A stretch of DNA of 64,000 nt from Campylobacter sp. (GCF_019423325.1 NZ_JAHZBQ010000004.1:37673-101672), one strand, 5' to 3'. Positions 17,379-26,821 are shown, counted from the stretch's first letter. The notes: generated by a model not told the origin, from the letters alone. Numbers and translations are program-made.

Positions 17379-17384
17379 TATAAT
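17379..17384 (+). promoter_or_regulatory. Sigma-70 -10 box (TATAAT) for the dcu gene
   Basis: TATAAT preceded by a T-rich region, as in Campylobacter sigma-70 promoters that lack a clear -35. It is 38 bases upstream of the ATG, with AAGGAG at 17412-17417. Confidence 0.65.
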
Positions 17385-17422
17385 CGCCAAAGTTTGTTTT
17401 AAATTTTACTGAAGGAGAAACT

Positions 17423-19090
17423 ATGGAGTTTCTGACAAGTTTGTCTGAAAGCACTCAATTCTTTTTGCAGCTCATTATAGTCTTGGGCTGTTTGTTTTAC
17501 GGTGCTAAAAAAGGCGGTATGGCGCTGGGAATTCTAGGCGGTATAGGCTTAGTGATCTTAGTGTTTGGATTTAGATTAGAGCCGGGTAAGCCGGCAGTGG
17601 ACGTTATTTTAACTATCCTCGCAGTTGTCGTAGCAAGTGCAACGCTACAGGCTACGGGAGGGCTTGATGTAATGCTTCAAATAGCGGAGAAATTGCTTCG
17701 TAAGCATCCGAAGATGGTTTGTATCATCGCTCCAACTGTTGCGTGGACGCTTACGATTTTGTGCGGAACGGGACACACCGTTTATACGCTGCTTCCGATC
17801 ATTTATGACGTAGCTATTAAAAATGGAATTCGCCCTGAGCGCCCGATGGCTGCTTCTACGATCTCCTCGCAACTTGCTATCATCGCTAGCCCCGTTTCGG
17901 TTGCCGGCGTTTCGATGGTCGCGATCTTACTAGGTCAAGGCGTGCATATCGAGGGCTTTAGTACGTATTTGGATCTGCTAAAACTCACTATCCCTTCTAC
18001 TTTCATCGGTATGCTTGCGATCGGAACGTGGTCGATTTTTAGAGGTAAAGATCTAGATAAAGATCCGGAATTCCAAGAAAAGATCAAAGACCCAGAGCAG
18101 AAAAAATATATCTACGGCGAAAGCACGACCTTGCTAGGTCAAAAGCTTCCTAGGATTAAGTGGATCTGCATGTGGATTTTCTTAGCCACTATTGCGCTAG
18201 TTGCGGTTTTGGGTTACGAAAAAAGCTTACGCCCTGCGTGGACTAAAAATGTTCCGGGCAAATCCGTAGAGATCATCGTCGATAAAAAAACGGTCAAAAA
18301 TATCACGATCAAAGATGGTCAGGTCATTTCTATGGTGGATGGCGGTAAGGTCGTCTCAAACGTCAAAGAGTCTAAGGCTAAGGATGCGACGAAATTTAAT
18401 AGCGTCGAAATTTACGACAAAGATAAAAAGCTTGCTCAAAGCATCGTCTCTCAAGACGGAAATGTCGTCATCACGACAGGCGATAAGAGCGAAAGTATCG
18501 CAAATGCAAGCATTGTCGTAAAAGATACTATGAAAAAGACCACAAATTTAAATATGGTCTTAACCATTCAAATTTTCATGCTTCTTGCAGCATCCATCAT
18601 GATGATCGCTTCGGGCATAAAAGCGGGCAATATCGCTAAAAACGAAATTTTTCATAGCGGTATGATCGCGCTCGTAGCCATTTATGGAATTTCATGGATG
18701 GCAGAGACTATGTTTACTGCTCATATCGAAATGCTAAAAGCGTCGCTAGGTAAGGTCGTTATGGCGTATCCGTGGACATATGTCATCGTTTCCCTTTTGA
18801 TTAGTAAATTCCTTAACTCTCAAGCAGCAGCGGTTGCTACTTTCGTACCGCTAGCGGTTAGCATCGGTATCGATCCGGGTCTTATTATTGCGTTTGCACC
18901 TGCTTGCTACGGATACTATATCCTACCTACCTATCCGAGCGATCTTGCGGCGATCCAGTTCGACCGCTCGGGCACTACGCACATTGGTAAATTCGTCATC
19001 AACCACAGCTTCATTTTCCCTGGGCTAATAGGCGTTCTTACTTCATGCGCGATGGGCTTTATCTTCGCTCATATTTACGGCTATTTATAA
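17423..19090 (+). CDS. Anaerobic C4-dicarboxylate transporter (DcuA/DcuB family) with extra soluble insert
   Basis: 555 residues against about 435-445 for E. coli DcuA/DcuB. The membrane core is typical: [19 protein letters not shown] near 22, the [18 protein letters not shown] motif near 115 and [17 protein letters not shown] near 134. Such carriers exchange fumarate, malate, aspartate or tartrate-like diacids for succinate. Residues about 270-375 form a hydrophilic insert containing two similar halves ([20 protein letters not shown] and [21 protein letters not shown]), each beta-strand-like, which standard Dcu proteins lack. It has its own promoter and terminator and precedes the lar-ttd operon. 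Symbol withheld because dcuA and dcuB cannot be told apart here. Confidence 0.88.
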   Translation: MEFLTSLSESTQFFLQLIIVLGCLFYGAKKGGMALGILGGIGLVILVFGFRLEPGKPAVDVILTILAVVVASATLQATGGLDVMLQIAEKLLRKHPKMVCIIAPTVAWTLTILCGTGHTVYTLLPIIYDVAIKNGIRPERPMAASTISSQLAIIASPVSVAGVSMVAILLGQGVHIEGFSTYLDLLKLTIPSTFIGMLAIGTWSIFRGKDLDKDPEFQEKIKDPEQKKYIYGESTTLLGQKLPRIKWICMWIFLATIALVAVLGYEKSLRPAWTKNVPGKSVEIIVDKKTVKNITIKDGQVISMVDGGKVVSNVKESKAKDATKFNSVEIYDKDKKLAQSIVSQDGNVVITTGDKSESIANASIVVKDTMKKTTNLNMVLTIQIFMLLAASIMMIASGIKAGNIAKNEIFHSGMIALVAIYGISWMAETMFTAHIEMLKASLGKVVMAYPWTYVIVSLLISKFLNSQAAAVATFVPLAVSIGIDPGLIIAFAPACYGYYILPTYPSDLAAIQFDRSGTTHIGKFVINHSFIFPGLIGVLTSCAMGFIFAHIYGYL

Positions 19091-19099
19091 TAGCTATAC

Positions 19100-19124
19100 G
19101 CTCGCGAGTTCGATACTCGCGAGC
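19100..19124 (+). terminator. Stem-loop terminator after the dcu gene
   Basis: Perfect 9-bp repeat GCTCGCGAG / CTCGCGAGC with a 7-nt loop, ten bases after the stop codon and followed by TTTAAATTT. Confidence 0.8.
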
Positions 19125-19265
19125 TTTAAATTTCAAATCCCAGTGGCTTTATAAAATTTTATAAAATTTTGAAATTTTAAATGCTCTAAATTTTTAAATT
19201 CTAAAGCTTTCTAAATTCTATTCATAACCCGCTCTAGGCTAATCCGTTTTAAATAAAATTTACGT

Positions 19266-19271
19266 TATAAT
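19266..19271 (+). promoter_or_regulatory. -10 box (TATAAT) for the lar-ttd operon
   Basis: TATAAT lies 28 bases before the larA ATG, with an AGGAGG ribosome binding site at 19289-19294. It starts a run of seven tightly spaced genes. Confidence 0.6.
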
Positions 19272-19299
19272 CCCGCCAAATTCCACATAGGAGGCAGAT

Positions 19300-20550
19300 A
19301 TGCAAATCCCTATCGCATACGGCAAAGATGATCATCTAAGCTTAGAGGTAAACGAGAAAAATTTACTAGGCGTTTTTAACCCCAACCCCGTGGCTAAATT
19401 TGACGAAACGGCGCTCATCGCAAAGGCTCTGGCAAATCCGATAAATCAAAAAAGCTTTGACGAGTTTATAGCAGGCGAGCAAAAGATCGTCATCATCGTA
19501 AATGATGGCACTCGACCGACGCCGACGGCAAAAATTTTAAAGCAAATTTACCCGAAAATCCGCGAGAAAAATAAAATTTTCATCATCGCCACCGGCTGCC
19601 ATAGAGAGGGCACGCAGGAAGAATACGAGATGATCTTCGGCAAAGAAATTTACGCGGAGATCAGAGCCAAAAACGAAGTTCACGATCACGACTCCAAGCA
19701 CGACGAGATGGTGTTTTTAGGCGAGTCAAAAAACGGCACGCAGATGTATCTAAACAAAATCGTAGCAGAAGCCAAAAAGGTAATCGTCATAGGCTCGGTC
19801 GAGCCGCACTATTTTGCAGGCTACACCGGCGGCAGAAAGGCCTTTTTGCCGGGCACCGCGTCATACGAGAGCATCACGCAAAATCACAAGCTAGCTCTTA
19901 GCGCCGACGCGCAGGCGCTGCGCCTAGAGGGCAACCCAGTGCACGAAGATATGATCGACGCGATGAAAGTTCTTGCGCATATCGACGTTTTTTCGATCCA
20001 GACGGTGCTTGATAGCGAGCACGGCGTTTATTACGCAAGTGCTGGCGATCTAAACGATAGCTTTTACGATTGCGTGAAAAAGGCAGACGAGGTCTTTTGC
20101 GTAGACATCCCGCGCAAGGCCGACATCGTGATCTCGGTCGCGCCCTATCCGATGGACGTCGATCTCTATCAGGCGCAAAAAGCCCTAGATAACGGCAAAC
20201 TAGCGCTCGCGCAGGACGGAATTTTAATCATGGTCGCAAAGTGCCGCACCGGCATCGGACCAAAGCCGTTTTTTGATCTGATGGCTTCCGCCGACACGCC
20301 TAAAAAGGTGCTAGAAAAGATCAGTGCGGGTTTTAAGCTCGGCTATCATAAGGCCGCTAAAATGGCCGAAATCTCGCTCTGGGCGCAGACCTGGGCGGTA
20401 AGCGATCTGAGCGACGATGAGATGCGAGCCGTACACCTAAAGCCGTACCACGACATCCAAAAGGCCGTGGACGACGCACTCGCGCAAAAGGGCGCGGACG
20501 CAAAAATCATCATCCTGCCGTTTGGCTCGATGATGGTGCCTAAGGCGTAA
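19300..20550 (+). CDS. larA: LarA-family nickel-pincer racemase/epimerase
   Basis: 416 residues, the usual LarA length. Counterparts of the key Lactobacillus LarA residues are visible: R72 (DGTRPTP), H101 (GCHR), H170 (VEPHYFAGYTGG), K180 that tethers the Ni-pincer nucleotide (GGRK) and H196 (QNHKL). The family interconverts D and L 2-hydroxyacids by hydride transfer. Members are known for lactate and also for malate and other hydroxyacids, so substrate cannot be taken from homology. The operon also holds tartrate dehydratase/fumarase subunits, and a dicarboxylate carrier gene precedes it, which favours a C4 hydroxydiacid over lactate. larC begins 2 bp after its stop. Confidence 0.9.
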   Translation: MQIPIAYGKDDHLSLEVNEKNLLGVFNPNPVAKFDETALIAKALANPINQKSFDEFIAGEQKIVIIVNDGTRPTPTAKILKQIYPKIREKNKIFIIATGCHREGTQEEYEMIFGKEIYAEIRAKNEVHDHDSKHDEMVFLGESKNGTQMYLNKIVAEAKKVIVIGSVEPHYFAGYTGGRKAFLPGTASYESITQNHKLALSADAQALRLEGNPVHEDMIDAMKVLAHIDVFSIQTVLDSEHGVYYASAGDLNDSFYDCVKKADEVFCVDIPRKADIVISVAPYPMDVDLYQAQKALDNGKLALAQDGILIMVAKCRTGIGPKPFFDLMASADTPKKVLEKISAGFKLGYHKAAKMAEISLWAQTWAVSDLSDDEMRAVHLKPYHDIQKAVDDALAQKGADAKIIILPFGSMMVPKA

Positions 20551-20552
20551 GT

Positions 20553-21800
20553 TTGGCTAAAATTTTATATTACGACGCGAGCGCGGGCATTAGCGGCGAT
20601 ATGAACTTAGCCGCGCTGGTGGAGCTCGGAGTGGATTTTGACTATCTTTGCGCCGAGCTTGAGAAGTTAAATTTAGCCGGCGAATTTAAGCTGGAGCGCA
20701 AAAGCGTGCTAAAAAACGGCATCGCTGCGACTAAAATCGACGTCGTGCCGCTAAAATCGCAGCCCCACGCCAGAAGCTACGCCGATATCAAGCAAATTTT
20801 AGAGAGTTCAAATTTAAGCCAGAGCTGCAAACAAAGAGCGGGCGCGATATTTCGCACCATTGCAGAGGCGGAGGCCAAAGTCCACGGCACGGACGTCGAT
20901 CGGGTGCATTTCCACGAGCTCGGGGCGATAGATAGCATCGTGGATGTCGCGGGCGCGGCGATCTGCTTTGAGTATCTTTTTGAAAATTTGGGTGTCTCGC
21001 GCGTGCTAAGCTCCAAAATCGAGCTTGGCGGCGGCATAACGATCTGCGATCACGGCGCGCTTAGCGTGCCGGCACCCGCCGTTTGCGAAATTTTAAAAGG
21101 CGTACCGATAAGTTTAGGGCGCGCAAATTTCGAGATGACCACGCCAACGGGAGCGGCGATTTTAAAGGCCTGCGCGGACGAGTTTGTAGACGGCGCGAGC
21201 TTTAAGATAGAAAAGATCGGCTACGGTGCAGGCAGCAAGGACGCAGCGGGCTTTGCAGACGTGCTTCGCGCGATAATCTGCGAGGCGGATGAAAATTTGA
21301 ACGATGAAAGCGGCGAGCCAAATTTAGGCGCACGCTCAGGCTACGGCGAGGTTTGCAAGCAAATTTTAATCTCCACGAACATCGACGATATGGACGCCGA
21401 GAGCTTCGCCTTTGCGTGCGAAATTTTACGCGAAAACGGCGCGCTAGACGTGTTTAGCCGCTCTATTTTTATGAAAAAAGGGCGCGCAGGCTTTGAGCTA
21501 AACGCGCTGTGCCGCAAGCAGGACGCGCAAAATTTAAAGGATCTGATTTTTACGCACACGACGGCGATCGGCGTCCGCGAGGTAGAGGTTGCTAAAACCG
21601 AGCTAAAGCGCGAGTTTGTGCGGGTGCAGACGAAATTCGGCGAGATAGGGCTTAAAATTTCAGGCAGCAGCCAAACGCAAAAAATAAAGCCCGAATTTGA
21701 CGAGTGCAAGACTGCGGCGCTCACGCACGGCACGACGATCGAGCGGGTGCGGAGAGAGGCGCTAGAAATCTATGACGAAACTAGAAAAACTAAAGGCTGA
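20553..21800 (+). CDS. larC: LarC, nickel insertase for the pincer nucleotide cofactor
   Basis: 415 residues from a TTG start (MAKILYYDASAGISGDMNLA). The family N-terminus YxDxxSGISGDM is clear, followed by ADIKQIL and HFHELGAIDSIVDVAGA. LarC uses CTP to insert Ni into the sulfur-loaded nucleotide. In Lactobacillus plantarum the gene is split and joined by programmed frameshifting; here it is one uninterrupted frame. The 3' end overlaps larE by 29 bp. Confidence 0.9.
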   Translation: MAKILYYDASAGISGDMNLAALVELGVDFDYLCAELEKLNLAGEFKLERKSVLKNGIAATKIDVVPLKSQPHARSYADIKQILESSNLSQSCKQRAGAIFRTIAEAEAKVHGTDVDRVHFHELGAIDSIVDVAGAAICFEYLFENLGVSRVLSSKIELGGGITICDHGALSVPAPAVCEILKGVPISLGRANFEMTTPTGAAILKACADEFVDGASFKIEKIGYGAGSKDAAGFADVLRAIICEADENLNDESGEPNLGARSGYGEVCKQILISTNIDDMDAESFAFACEILRENGALDVFSRSIFMKKGRAGFELNALCRKQDAQNLKDLIFTHTTAIGVREVEVAKTELKREFVRVQTKFGEIGLKISGSSQTQKIKPEFDECKTAALTHGTTIERVRREALEIYDETRKTKG

Positions 21801-22554
21801 TCTGCGCGGGCTGGGCGAACTCGCGGTCGCATTTAGCGGCGGTACGGACAGCTCGCTACTATTGCGCGCCGCGCACGACGCGCTGGGTGAGCGCGCGATG
21901 GGCATAACGATCAGATCGCCCTACATGTCCTCGCGCGAGATCGCCGAAGCCGTAGAATTTGCCCGCATCTACGGCATCAGGCACGAAATTTTAGAGCTAG
22001 GCGCCGCGGAGGAGATCAAAGACAACCCCGAAAACCGCTGCTATCTGTGCAAAAAGGCAGTATTTTCGAGCCTGATCGAGCGCGCCCGTGAGCTTGGCTT
22101 TAGCCGCGTCGCAGACGGCACGAACCGCGATGATCTGGGCGAATACCGCCCGGGGCTCAAAGCAAAAGAGGAGCTCGGCGTACTCTCGCCGCTGATAAAT
22201 TTAACCAAATCAGATATCCGCGAGCTATCGCGCGAGTTAAATTTACCCACCGCCGAAAAACCCGGCTACGCGTGCTTGCTAACGCGCCTGCCGCACGGGC
22301 GTGAGATCGATGAGAGCGAGCTAAATTTGATCGAAGCGGCGGAAAATCTACTCATCGCAAGCGGCTACGCAAACGTCCGCGCGCGGTGCGACCGCAAAAA
22401 TATAAAGCTGCAAATGCCCTTTGCTAGCATGCAAAGCTTTCTAAACGATGCGAAATTTAAAGATATCGTTAGGCAGCTCGTGATGCTGGGCGCAGCGGAT
22501 GTGACGCTCGATCTAAAGGGGCTTAGAGAGGATGTTTTGCATGAGAGAGGATGA
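21772..22554 (+). CDS. larE: LarE, sulfur transferase for the Ni-pincer cofactor
   Basis: 260 residues, a PP-loop ATP pyrophosphatase with AFSGGTDSSLLL at 20-31. LarE adenylates the cofactor precursor and installs its thiocarboxylates. C168 (GYACLLTR) lines up with the sacrificial cysteine of L. plantarum LarE, and NRCYLCK supplies C90 and C93. Three such cysteines resemble the 4Fe-4S-dependent LarE described from Thermotoga, which would be catalytic rather than single-turnover; that assignment is inference. It overlaps larC by 29 bp and larB by 14 bp. Confidence 0.9.
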   Translation: MTKLEKLKADLRGLGELAVAFSGGTDSSLLLRAAHDALGERAMGITIRSPYMSSREIAEAVEFARIYGIRHEILELGAAEEIKDNPENRCYLCKKAVFSSLIERARELGFSRVADGTNRDDLGEYRPGLKAKEELGVLSPLINLTKSDIRELSRELNLPTAEKPGYACLLTRLPHGREIDESELNLIEAAENLLIASGYANVRARCDRKNIKLQMPFASMQSFLNDAKFKDIVRQLVMLGAADVTLDLKGLREDVLHERG

Positions 22555-23287
22555 AATTTTAGAGCTTTTCGCGGGGATAAAAAGCGGCCGCGTGAGCGAG
22601 CAAGAGGCGCTAAAGTACCTGAAAAACTACCCCTACGAGGACGTGGGCTGCGCCAAAATCGACGTTCAGCGCGCCCTGCGAAACGGCGCGGGCGAGGTGA
22701 TCTACGGCGAGGGCAAGACGGATGATGAAATTTTACGCATCGCAGAGGCGATCGGCGCGAGGCGGCAAAATATCCTAATCACGCGCACGAACGAGCGGGT
22801 TTTTAAGCGCGTGCGCGAGACGCTGCCGCAGGCGGAGTTTAACGCTCGCGGCCGCGTGATCAGCGTCAAATTTAAAGAGCCCGCGCTCACGCAAAGCTAT
22901 ATCGCGATAGTATCTGCCGGCACCGCCGACGGCGCGGTAGTGGAGGAGGCGTACGAGACGGCGCGCTTTTTAGGCAACGACGCGCGTAAATTTAGCGACG
23001 CGGGCGTGGCTGGGCTGCACAGGCTGATCGCAAATTTAGAGCAGATACGCGGCGCAAAGGTCGTGATCGCGGTGGCGGGCATGGAGGGCGCGCTAGCTAG
23101 CGTGCTGGCAGGCCTCGTGAGAGTGCCCGTGATCGCAGTGCCCACCAGCGTGGGATACGGGGCGAGTTTCGGCGGACTGGCGGCGCTACTATCGATGCTA
23201 AATAGCTGCGCAAACGGCGTCAGCGTCGTAAATATCGACAACGGTTTCGGCGCCGCGTACAACGCGAGCCTGATAAATCATCTCTAA
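22541..23287 (+). CDS. larB: LarB, carboxylase/hydrolase starting Ni-pincer cofactor synthesis
   Basis: 248 residues with a PurE-like C-terminal half (IVSAGTADGAVVEEAYETA near 125; AVAGMEGALASVLAGLV near 177; VPTSVGYGASFGG near 203), as in the LarB family. LarB carboxylates nicotinic acid adenine dinucleotide and cleaves it to the dicarboxylated mononucleotide. I place the start at the ATG at 22541 because GAGAGG lies 9 bases upstream; an ATG three codons earlier is the alternative. With larC and larE this completes a self-sufficient cofactor pathway. Confidence 0.88.
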   Translation: MREDEILELFAGIKSGRVSEQEALKYLKNYPYEDVGCAKIDVQRALRNGAGEVIYGEGKTDDEILRIAEAIGARRQNILITRTNERVFKRVRETLPQAEFNARGRVISVKFKEPALTQSYIAIVSAGTADGAVVEEAYETARFLGNDARKFSDAGVAGLHRLIANLEQIRGAKVVIAVAGMEGALASVLAGLVRVPVIAVPTSVGYGASFGGLAALLSMLNSCANGVSVVNIDNGFGAAYNASLINHL

Positions 23288-23340
23288 ATTTACGCCCGCC
23301 GCGCGGGTCAAATTTAACGGCTAAATTTAAAAGGAAAGCG

Positions 23341-23778
23341 TTGCGAGGGGAAAATTTAAACGAGCAAAAAAGTGCCGCAAAGCTCGCGCAAAAGCCGCAA
23401 ACAAGGCAAAGCGCGAGAACGAGGCTAGCGTTTTTAGCCGCGGCTGGCGTGATTTTGGCGGCTGAAATTTACATCGCGATCTGCGTAAAGGGCGGCTTCG
23501 TGCGGCACTACCTGGGCGACGTTTTGGCCGTCATCTTGCTTTATGCTTTGACGCGGGCTATTTTTAGCGCGCCGCCTTTAAATTTGCCGCTTAAAATTTT
23601 CGCGTTTGCGGCGGCTTTGGAGCTAGCGCAGTATTTGGGCGCGGTGCAAATTTTAGGCGTAGAAAATAAAATTTTAAAAGTAATGATCGGCGGGACGTTT
23701 GATTTCGCCGATCTGCTCTGCTACGCGGTTGGCTGCGTCCTGGCGGGCGCTTATGAAAAATTTGAAAGTAAAATTTAG
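23341..23778 (+). CDS. DUF2809 family small membrane protein
   Basis: 145 residues starting at TTG with AAGGAA just upstream. After a basic N-terminus it has about four membrane segments with the DUF2809 pattern (FVRHYLGDVLAVILLYALTR near 55 and GTFDFADLLCYAVGC near 117). The family has no established function. It sits 53 bp after larB and 13 bp before ttdA, so it is embedded in the lar-ttd operon and may be an accessory membrane component; nothing in the sequence indicates transport. Confidence 0.75.
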   Translation: MRGENLNEQKSAAKLAQKPQTRQSARTRLAFLAAAGVILAAEIYIAICVKGGFVRHYLGDVLAVILLYALTRAIFSAPPLNLPLKIFAFAAALELAQYLGAVQILGVENKILKVMIGGTFDFADLLCYAVGCVLAGAYEKFESKI

Positions 23779-23791
23779 CAAAGGAGAAGCG

Positions 23792-24691
23792 ATGGATAAA
23801 GAAAAAGCCGTAGAAAAAATGACCGAGGTCATGGCAAAATTCGTCGGCTACACGGGCAAAGTGCTGCCTGATGATGTGACGGCGAAGCTATGGGAGCTTA
23901 GTGAGCGCGAGACGCAGCCGTTAGCGAAGGAGATCTACAAAACGATGTTTGAAAACCAGCGCCTAGCTAAGCAACTAGACCGTCCGTCCTGTCAGGATAC
24001 GGGCGTGATCCAGTTTTTCGTGCGCTGCGGAGCGAACTTCCCGCTCATCGGCGAGCTTGAGGAGCTGCTGCGAGAGGCCGTACTGCGAGCGACGCGCGAG
24101 GCTCCGCTGCGTCACAACAGCGTCGAGACCTTCGACGAGTATAACACCGGTAAAAACGTCGGAAAGGGCACGCCGAGCGTATTTTGGGAGATCGTGCCGG
24201 GTAGCAGCGAGTGCGAGATACACACCTATATGGCTGGCGGCGGCTGTAGCCTGCCCGGCAAAGCGACCGTACTGATGCCGGGCATGGGCTACGAGGGGGT
24301 CGTGAAATTTGTGATGGACATAATGACGAACTACGGCATAAACGCCTGTCCGCCGCTACTAGTCGGCGTGGGCGTGGGTACCTCGATCGACGTGGCGTCC
24401 TTGCTATCCAAAAAAGCGCTGATGAGACCTCTTGGCTCGGCAAATCCAAACGAACGCGCCGCGCTAACCGAAAAGCTGCTCGAAGAGGGCATAAACAAAA
24501 TCGGCCTGGGCCCGCAAGGCATGAGCGGCGCAAGCTCGGTGATGGGCGTAAATATCGAGAACTGCGCCCGCCACCCAAGCGTCATCGCCGTCGCCGTAAA
24601 CGTGGGCTGCTGGTCGCACCGCAAAGGCCATATCGTCTGGGACGAGCAGCTAAATTTTGCCGTAAAATCGCACAAGGAGTTCGCGCTATGA
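23792..24691 (+). CDS. ttdA: L(+)-tartrate dehydratase / class I fumarase alpha subunit
   Basis: 299 residues from the ATG preceded by AAAGGAGAAGCG; an upstream in-frame extension is not needed. Resemblance to E. coli TtdA is strong and nearly colinear (RPSCQDTG near 69, PLRHNSVE near 106, [11 protein letters not shown] near 150, LVGVGVGTS near 189, GLGPQGMSG near 236, [11 protein letters not shown] near 277). Cysteines in these motifs bind the labile 4Fe-4S cluster that dehydrates L-tartrate to oxaloacetate or malate to fumarate. Subunit style favours tartrate dehydratase, but fumarase activity cannot be excluded. It overlaps ttdB by 4 bp. Confidence 0.88.
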   Translation: MDKEKAVEKMTEVMAKFVGYTGKVLPDDVTAKLWELSERETQPLAKEIYKTMFENQRLAKQLDRPSCQDTGVIQFFVRCGANFPLIGELEELLREAVLRATREAPLRHNSVETFDEYNTGKNVGKGTPSVFWEIVPGSSECEIHTYMAGGGCSLPGKATVLMPGMGYEGVVKFVMDIMTNYGINACPPLLVGVGVGTSIDVASLLSKKALMRPLGSANPNERAALTEKLLEEGINKIGLGPQGMSGASSVMGVNIENCARHPSVIAVAVNVGCWSHRKGHIVWDEQLNFAVKSHKEFAL

Positions 24692-25299
24692 GTAAGAAAA
24701 TTTTAACCACGCCGATCGCGCCCGAGGATCTGGCAGATATCAAGATCGGCGACGTGATCTATCTAACCGGACACATCGTCACCTGCCGCGACGTGCCGCA
24801 CAGACGCATCGTGCAGGAGGGCTGCGAGCTGCCGCTAGATATAGCAGGCGGCGCGATCCTGCACGCAGGGCCGATCATCAGAAAAACGGGCGAAAAAAGC
24901 TTTGAGATGGTCTCCGTGGGGCCGACGACTAGCATGAGGATGGAGAAATTCGAGCGCGAATTTATCGCTAAAACGGGCGTGCGCCTGATAGTGGGCAAAG
25001 GGGGAATGGGCGAAGGCACGATGAGCGGCTGCAAGCAGTTTGGCGCGATACACTGCGTATTTCCCGCGGGCTGCGCGGTGGTGGCCGCGACGCAGGTCGA
25101 GCAGATCGAGAGCGCGGACTGGACGGAGCTTGGGATGCCCGAGACGCTGTGGAAGTGCCGCGTGAAGGAGTTTGGTCCACTCATCGTCTCCATAGACGTG
25201 CACGGAAATAATCTTTTCGAGCAAAACAAGGTCAAATTTAACGAGAAAAAGGACGCGGCGCTAGCTGAAATTTTACCGCAGGTCGGGTTTATAAAATAA
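24688..25299 (+). CDS. ttdB: L(+)-tartrate dehydratase / class I fumarase beta subunit
   Basis: 203 residues, matching TtdB in length. Typical beta-subunit motifs are [20 protein letters not shown] near 17, [13 protein letters not shown] near 55, [12 protein letters not shown] near 76, [11 protein letters not shown] near 101 and [14 protein letters not shown] near 117. It forms the swivelling domain that completes the active site with TtdA. It is the last gene of the operon, followed by a strong terminator. Confidence 0.9.
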   Translation: MSKKILTTPIAPEDLADIKIGDVIYLTGHIVTCRDVPHRRIVQEGCELPLDIAGGAILHAGPIIRKTGEKSFEMVSVGPTTSMRMEKFEREFIAKTGVRLIVGKGGMGEGTMSGCKQFGAIHCVFPAGCAVVAATQVEQIESADWTELGMPETLWKCRVKEFGPLIVSIDVHGNNLFEQNKVKFNEKKDAALAEILPQVGFIK

Positions 25300-25374
25300 A
25301 ATTTAAACAGTATAAATTTACCACACTGCCAAATTTTATAAAATATTTAGGTTTAATAATAGGTCAAAGCTAAA

Positions 25375-25398
25375 CCGTCGGCTAGATTTAGCCGACGG
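25375..25398. terminator. Bidirectional terminator between ttdB and the convergent permease gene
   Basis: Perfect 10-bp stem CCGTCGGCTA / TAGCCGACGG with a GATT loop, located between the 3' ends of two convergent genes and flanked by AT-rich DNA on both sides. Confidence 0.8.
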
Positions 25399-25409
25399 CT
25401 TATGCAAAT

Positions 25410-26684
25410 TTAAAATATCGAAAACATAAATGACAAAACGAATAATACTAATAATCCGAATAGCATATTTGGACGTTGAAATTTATTCGCCGCTTTTAAT
25501 TCCGATCCCGGGATTACCGGAATTACGGTTGCCAGTGCTGCGACCGGACCTCCCGTGAGATAGTATTGCATCATAGCGCTACCGCCGGCAGCCATAACGG
25601 CTAATGATAATGGTGTCGCCGTGCCTAGCGAAAGAGCGGCTTGCAAAAATGGTATGGTTATGGCTACTGATGCAGCATTACTTTGAGTTACAAAACCTGC
25701 TAACGCCGATACTATTAGCATACTTTGTATAGGCGCATGAGTTAGCATCGGGGTAAAAATTTGACCGATAAGATCGGCTAATCCAATTTGCTTTATAACG
25801 CCGCTCATAAATAAAAAACCTATCGTAGCTACAAGTGGAGTAGCTATCTTGCCGACGCCTTCAAGCATATTTTTTTCGCCTTCTTGAAAATTTAAGACGG
25901 AAAGCAAAATTGTGATAATCGCACTTGCAATACCTACTACAAAGACTGGAAATCCTGCAATAAAGCCGATGAAAAGCACAATAAAAGGCAAAAACGCTTT
26001 CCAAACCGGAGCTTCGTCAGCCTTTGCCTCAAATTCTTTTGAAATGCGCTCGATATCCTCTTTGCTAAGCGTTGTGCCGCTTCGCATTCTTTTTAATCTA
26101 AAAAAGGCACAAGCAAAAACACAAAGTCCGACAAACGTACCTATAACGTTAATTAGTCCGAATCCGATATTTGACACCGCTACGACGGCTACTTGCGTAG
26201 GATGAGTAAAACCGCCGTAGTTGCCTAAAATACCGGCATGTCCGTGAATACCAGCGGATTTATTAGGATCTACTCCAAGCTTCACGGATGCCGTACCGGT
26301 TATGACCGCAGTAATAGCCGGTTGCGTAAAACCGGTAAGCATACCTATTACCGCAGCCGCTATACCGCCGGCAGTCGCTACGCCTACGCCACCGCCCAGC
26401 CTATTTCCTAGTCTTACAATACTTCGAATAATTACATCCATGAAACCACTTGCTTGCATAACGCCGATAAACATTAAAATTCCTGTCATATCGGCAATAA
26501 CCGGATTTAAACCTCCGATAATAAGAGAGGCCAAAGATACAACATTCTTTGGTCCTGTTACTGGAAATCCTGCTACTAGCGCGCTAATTGCCGAACCGAC
26601 TATAGCCGTAGTATATAACGGCGTCTTACCGCTTATCATTAAGATAAGCGTAAAAATCATGACGCATTGAGCTGCGACTAACAT
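25410..26684 (-). CDS. Ion-transporter superfamily permease (GntP/DcuC-like), probably for an amino or carboxylic acid
   Basis: 424 residues with about eleven membrane segments. Features include two Gly-rich hairpin-like stretches (GMLTGFTQPAITAVITGTA near 110; LAGFVTQSNAASVAITIPF near 328), the arrangement seen in GntP, DcuC and related carriers. An ATG at 26684 is chosen over one 11 codons upstream because AAGGAG lies 7 bases before it. It is divergent from the asparaginase-like gene across about 140 bp, and a GntR regulator follows that gene, which suggests import of the enzyme's substrate or export of its product. Substrate not identifiable from sequence. Confidence 0.7.
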   Translation of the reverse strand: MLVAAQCVMIFTLILMISGKTPLYTTAIVGSAISALVAGFPVTGPKNVVSLASLIIGGLNPVIADMTGILMFIGVMQASGFMDVIIRSIVRLGNRLGGGVGVATAGGIAAAVIGMLTGFTQPAITAVITGTASVKLGVDPNKSAGIHGHAGILGNYGGFTHPTQVAVVAVSNIGFGLINVIGTFVGLCVFACAFFRLKRMRSGTTLSKEDIERISKEFEAKADEAPVWKAFLPFIVLFIGFIAGFPVFVVGIASAIITILLSVLNFQEGEKNMLEGVGKIATPLVATIGFLFMSGVIKQIGLADLIGQIFTPMLTHAPIQSMLIVSALAGFVTQSNAASVAITIPFLQAALSLGTATPLSLAVMAAGGSAMMQYYLTGGPVAALATVIPVIPGSELKAANKFQRPNMLFGLLVLFVLSFMFSIF

Positions 26685-26763
26685 TGTTAACTCCTTTTTA
26701 AAAATTTCGTTGAGCATTATAACATTTTTTTAAAAAATTATATATAATATTTAGTATTTTGTA

Positions 26764-26790
26764 TTGAAAAATTTTAAAATATGGTATAAT
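26764..26790 (+). promoter_or_regulatory. Promoter of the asparaginase-like gene
   Basis: TTGAAA at 26764-26769 and TATAAT at 26785-26790, 15 bases apart, 31 bases upstream of the ATG. The divergent interval is very AT-rich and could hold a GntR operator shared with the permease. Confidence 0.6.
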
Positions 26791-26821
26791 TTCCCAAACT
26801 AAAAAAGCAAAGGAGCAAAAA

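Noticed and set aside
23699..23791. N-terminal extension of TtdA
   Set aside because: An in-frame start exists upstream, but AAAGGAGAAGCG directly precedes the ATG at 23792 and the resulting length matches the family.
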